Positions 6,737 to 8,416 of a stretch of 8,416 nucleotides of DNA are shown piece by piece. The first letter of the stretch is position 1, and each line of letters opens with the position of its first letter. The translations under genes and the position numbers were made by a program. The notes beneath the pieces are model-generated. The model did not search any database and was not told the origin of the DNA. It worked only from the letters and a program-made list of their open reading frames with translations. This DNA is from Desulfobacteraceae bacterium (GTDB lineage Bacteria; Desulfobacterota; DSM-4660; Desulfatiglandales; Desulfatiglandaceae): contig DSCZ01000113.1 of assembly GCA_011048855.1 (NCBI GenBank), positions 1 to 8,416 of the forward strand. Reading direction: 5' to 3'.

Positions 6737-6827
6737 TGAGAACCTGTCACTTGCTAAGCCTGCTGAAAAAGGATTTGAAATCCAGACGCCGCTCGGTGTA
6801 TTTCCTCTCGATAAACTTCCTTCGCTA

Positions 6828-7439
6828 TCATCTCCTTTCAATTGCGTCAAAACATGGGATGCAAAGAACCCGCTGATCGAAACTCCGGGTACGGGTTTCC
6901 ATAACCGGTTCGCCGCAGTTATCGCACACGAGGCTCGCAAAAATACGGGCCTTTTTCGGCAACGGTTCTTCAGGTTTTTTGAAATCAAAAAGTTCCTCTA
7001 TTTCAGATTCCATGATCCGCCTTGAAATCGCAGATCTGGCCTCACGCCATGTTTTTTCCTCTTCTTCACTCAACCCCACGGTTTCCCTCTTGTGGTGCAG
7101 CCTCCCGAGAAGCGGGCTGGTGTCTCCGTACGCAGCTGCACGCAGAACGAGCCGCATGGTTTTGCCGTCCCTGCGACGATAGAAGGTGAAGGCGTTTTTC
7201 CCATAATCTTTGTAAACAAGGTTCCCTTTACCGAACGTGCATCCGGTCAGATACTGGATTGCATCCACGCCGCACATATCTGTTTCGACAACAGTCACAA
7301 TCTCTTCATCCGACGATTTTCCCATCTCCGAGATCGCCCATTCGGCGGCGCGTATGCCGATCGCAAGTCCCGGGCACCAATGACCGTGGAAGGCTATTGT
7401 TTCATTGAGTTTATTTTCACTTATACGGGTTATCGGCAT
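6828..7439 (-). CDS. FmdE-like protein with C-terminal zinc-ribbon
   Basis: The 203-residue protein has an FmdE domain: FHGHWCPGLAIGIRA (residues 17-31) with the metal-ligand signature H18-G-H20-x-C22-P-G, then TDMCGVDA (C56) and LTGCTFGKGNLVYKDYGKNAF with C67. The C-terminus has two CxxC pairs (C172/C175 and C193/C196), a zinc-ribbon common in this family. FmdE was named for a subunit associated with methanogen formylmethanofuran dehydrogenase. Stand-alone bacterial homologues have no agreed function and have been linked to molybdenum, iron or nickel metabolism. I chose ATG 7439 because GAGGAGGG ends 6 bases before it; that ribosome binding site directly abuts the ATG at 7445, which is too close. 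It heads the DUF3842-cooT operon, 91 bases upstream. No methanogenesis or formate genes are visible. Confidence 0.88.
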   Translation of the reverse strand: MPITRISENKLNETIAFHGHWCPGLAIGIRAAEWAISEMGKSSDEEIVTVVETDMCGVDAIQYLTGCTFGKGNLVYKDYGKNAFTFYRRRDGKTMRLVLRAAAYGDTSPLLGRLHHKRETVGLSEEEEKTWREARSAISRRIMESEIEELFDFKKPEEPLPKKARIFASLVCDNCGEPVMETRTRSFDQRVLCIPCFDAIERR

Positions 7440-7784
7440 TTTCATCCCTCCTCTCAGAAAAAAAGCCACGAAGATCCAGAATGATTCCAGGAGGACCTTC
7501 GAGGCCTTATTATTCAGGTAGTATCCTTAAATTGAATCGCAGTGTTGAATTACACTTTACACCGATTCGCTTTCCTACAACCCTTCATGGGCTACTATGG
7601 ACCGTATTCCTGCCAGATCAGCTTTGTTGTGTCAAGAAAATTTACAAGGAAATTCAGGCATGAAAATTCCCCAGGATCGGATCGACAGGTCTGCCGCCTT
7701 AAAATCCGTATGGCATTTGCTTGGTCCTCTGTATAAGCCCAGGCGTACATAAATTTCTGATGCGATTATTCCGGCTGAATTCTC
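7440..7784. other. Gene-poor region upstream of the fmdE-like operon
   Basis: This 345-base stretch must hold the operon promoter, but no strong pair of boxes stands out on the minus strand; the TTGACA at 7630-7635 (minus) lacks a -10 at proper distance. On the minus strand GTGTAA-A-GTGTAA (7550-7562) is a tandem 6-mer about 110 bases before the fmdE-like start and could be a regulator site. On the plus strand a 30-codon frame (7660-7752, MKIPQDRIDR...KPRRT) has AAGGA 9 bases upstream. It is basic and unrecognised, and may be chance. Confidence 0.3.
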
Positions 7785-8027
7785 TTACCGAAAACTGCCC
7801 GGAACCGATTTCCGTAGGCGCGGAGACGTAATGGAGTACGTCGCCTGTCTGCCGTGAGTGTAAAAAGAAGGAGCGAAATCGATTGACTCGATTTTTGGCC
7901 GCGCCAGCAGAGCACCGATTCTTTTTGCCACGAAGCCACCGCATTTTCCTAAAGCGAAAAGCATAATTAAGGAAGAAGGGAGAAGTATCAACCAGTATAA
8001 AATTCTATAGACCAATACTTGTTCCAT
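7785..8027 (-). CDS. Small single-pass membrane protein, hypothetical, 80 aa
   Basis: ATG at 8027 follows AAGGAG with an 8-base spacer, a clear ribosome binding site that favours it over the upstream in-frame ATG at 8054. The N-terminal half is a long hydrophobic helix (VLVYRILYWLILLPSSLIML, about residues 4-23) followed by FALGKCGG and basic residues (AKRIG), indicating an N-out, C-in single-pass protein by the positive-inside rule. The remaining 40 residues are polar with no recognisable motif, and a DNA dyad (7825-7842) lies inside that part, so the 3' half may be degraded or read out of its original frame. No family is recognised. It lies 345 bases upstream of the fmdE-like gene on the same strand; co-transcription is possible but not shown. 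Confidence 0.5.
   Translation of the reverse strand: MEQVLVYRILYWLILLPSSLIMLFALGKCGGFVAKRIGALLARPKIESIDFAPSFYTHGRQATYSITSPRLRKSVPGSFR
7825..7842. repeat. Perfect 6-6-6 inverted repeat inside the small membrane-protein gene
   Basis: GACGTA and TACGTC flank ATGGAG. GGC and GCC outside the arms could extend the stem with a bulge. No T-tract follows. It may be an RNA hairpin or a protein site. Confidence 0.25.
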
Positions 8028-8416
8028 TTTTATTCTCCTTTTTGGTAAAAACATGAAGATGCAACCTGCCTTTTAATCCATGACAAACAATCCTACTTCC
8101 CTGTGTAGCCAGTAAAGGACCTGCATGCGGGTGGAACGCGAATTGGGACTATATTCAGAATTCAGTAAAGGTTTTCATTGGATGGAACTTTTATCGCCAT
8201 CATCTCCTTTCCGACCGCTGAAATTTTTTCGTCAACTTTTTTCTGGAAAACTAACGCCTTCAGGGTTACAAAACAGTTACATATTTGGTTACACTTTACC
8301 GTGAAAATGCGTCTCGCCGAACGGGCACAGTTCAAGTAGGCCCTCTTGGAGTCCTGAATGATACGAGGGCATAGTTCGAGGTTGTGTGTGTTCCGATGAA
8401 GTACGGTTAGGCTGCC
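8028..8416. other. Gene-poor right end with phased GTTACA repeats
   Basis: No gene of ordinary size is visible and no tRNA or known riboswitch was recognised. GTTACA occurs three times in direct orientation at 8265, 8276 and 8288, that is 11 and 12 bases apart, close to one helical turn. On the minus strand a 12-codon frame (8162-8200, MAIKVPSNENLY) follows AAAGGAG by only 3 bases; it could be a leader peptide or the stub of a lost gene. CCCTC and GAGGG near 8341 and 8366 could pair weakly. Confidence 0.35.

Noticed and set aside
6737..6988. N-terminal extension of the DUF3842 frame
   Set aside because: The extra residues overlap the fmdE-like gene in another frame and are not part of the DUF3842 family; the family start is the Met at 6736.
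7876..7894. AAATCG/CGATTT hairpin followed by Ts as a plus-strand terminator
   Set aside because: The stem is AT-rich and weak, and no plus-strand gene precedes it. It lies within the minus-strand membrane-protein gene.
8162..8200. 12-codon minus-strand frame with a TGA that could be read as selenocysteine
   Set aside because: The readthrough gives only about 36 residues with no family, no catalytic context and no obvious SECIS-like hairpin after the TGA.

Overview
The window looks like chromosomal DNA of an anaerobic, moderately GC-rich bacterium. The likeliest lineage is Desulfobacterota (former Deltaproteobacteria, sulfate reducers and syntrophs) or a similar strict anaerobe. That placement is an inference from the FmdE-like / DUF3842 / CooT gene cluster and is not proven by any marker gene here. 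No rRNA, tRNA, CRISPR array or complete mobile element was seen.

Layout, left to right. (1) 1-1330 is accessory-looking and heterogeneous. It holds the 3' part of an AT-rich gene for a membrane-anchored coiled-coil protein that runs off the left edge, a compositional switch near 480, a small exported protein on the minus strand, and a stretch that looks like decayed coding DNA. (2) 1161-4555 is a plus-strand housekeeping block: prfC (release factor 3) with its own candidate promoter and long leader, then a D-alanyl-D-alanine carboxypeptidase gene (PBP5/6 type), also with a candidate promoter. The spacer between them carries a minus-strand remnant resembling a HAD phosphatase C-terminus. (3) 4687-7439 is a minus-strand cluster, read right to left: an FmdE-like metal protein, a DUF3842 protein, a CooT-family nickel-binding protein, a candidate 33-residue ORF, and an M20-family N-carbamoyl-amino-acid-hydrolase-like amidase. 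(4) 7440-8416 has a small single-pass membrane protein on the minus strand and gene-poor DNA with short repeats and dyads.

The most interesting part is the FmdE-like / DUF3842 / CooT trio. DUF3842 and CooT overlap by 8 bases and the CooT start has a perfect Shine-Dalgarno inside the DUF3842 gene, so the two are probably translationally coupled. CooT binds Ni(II) in its characterised member, FmdE-like proteins carry Cys/His metal sites, and DUF3842 has a Gly-rich nucleotide-binding-like N-terminus. A small metal (probably nickel) handling module is a reasonable hypothesis. The candidate 33-residue ORF and the amidase follow on the same strand with short gaps and may share the transcript.
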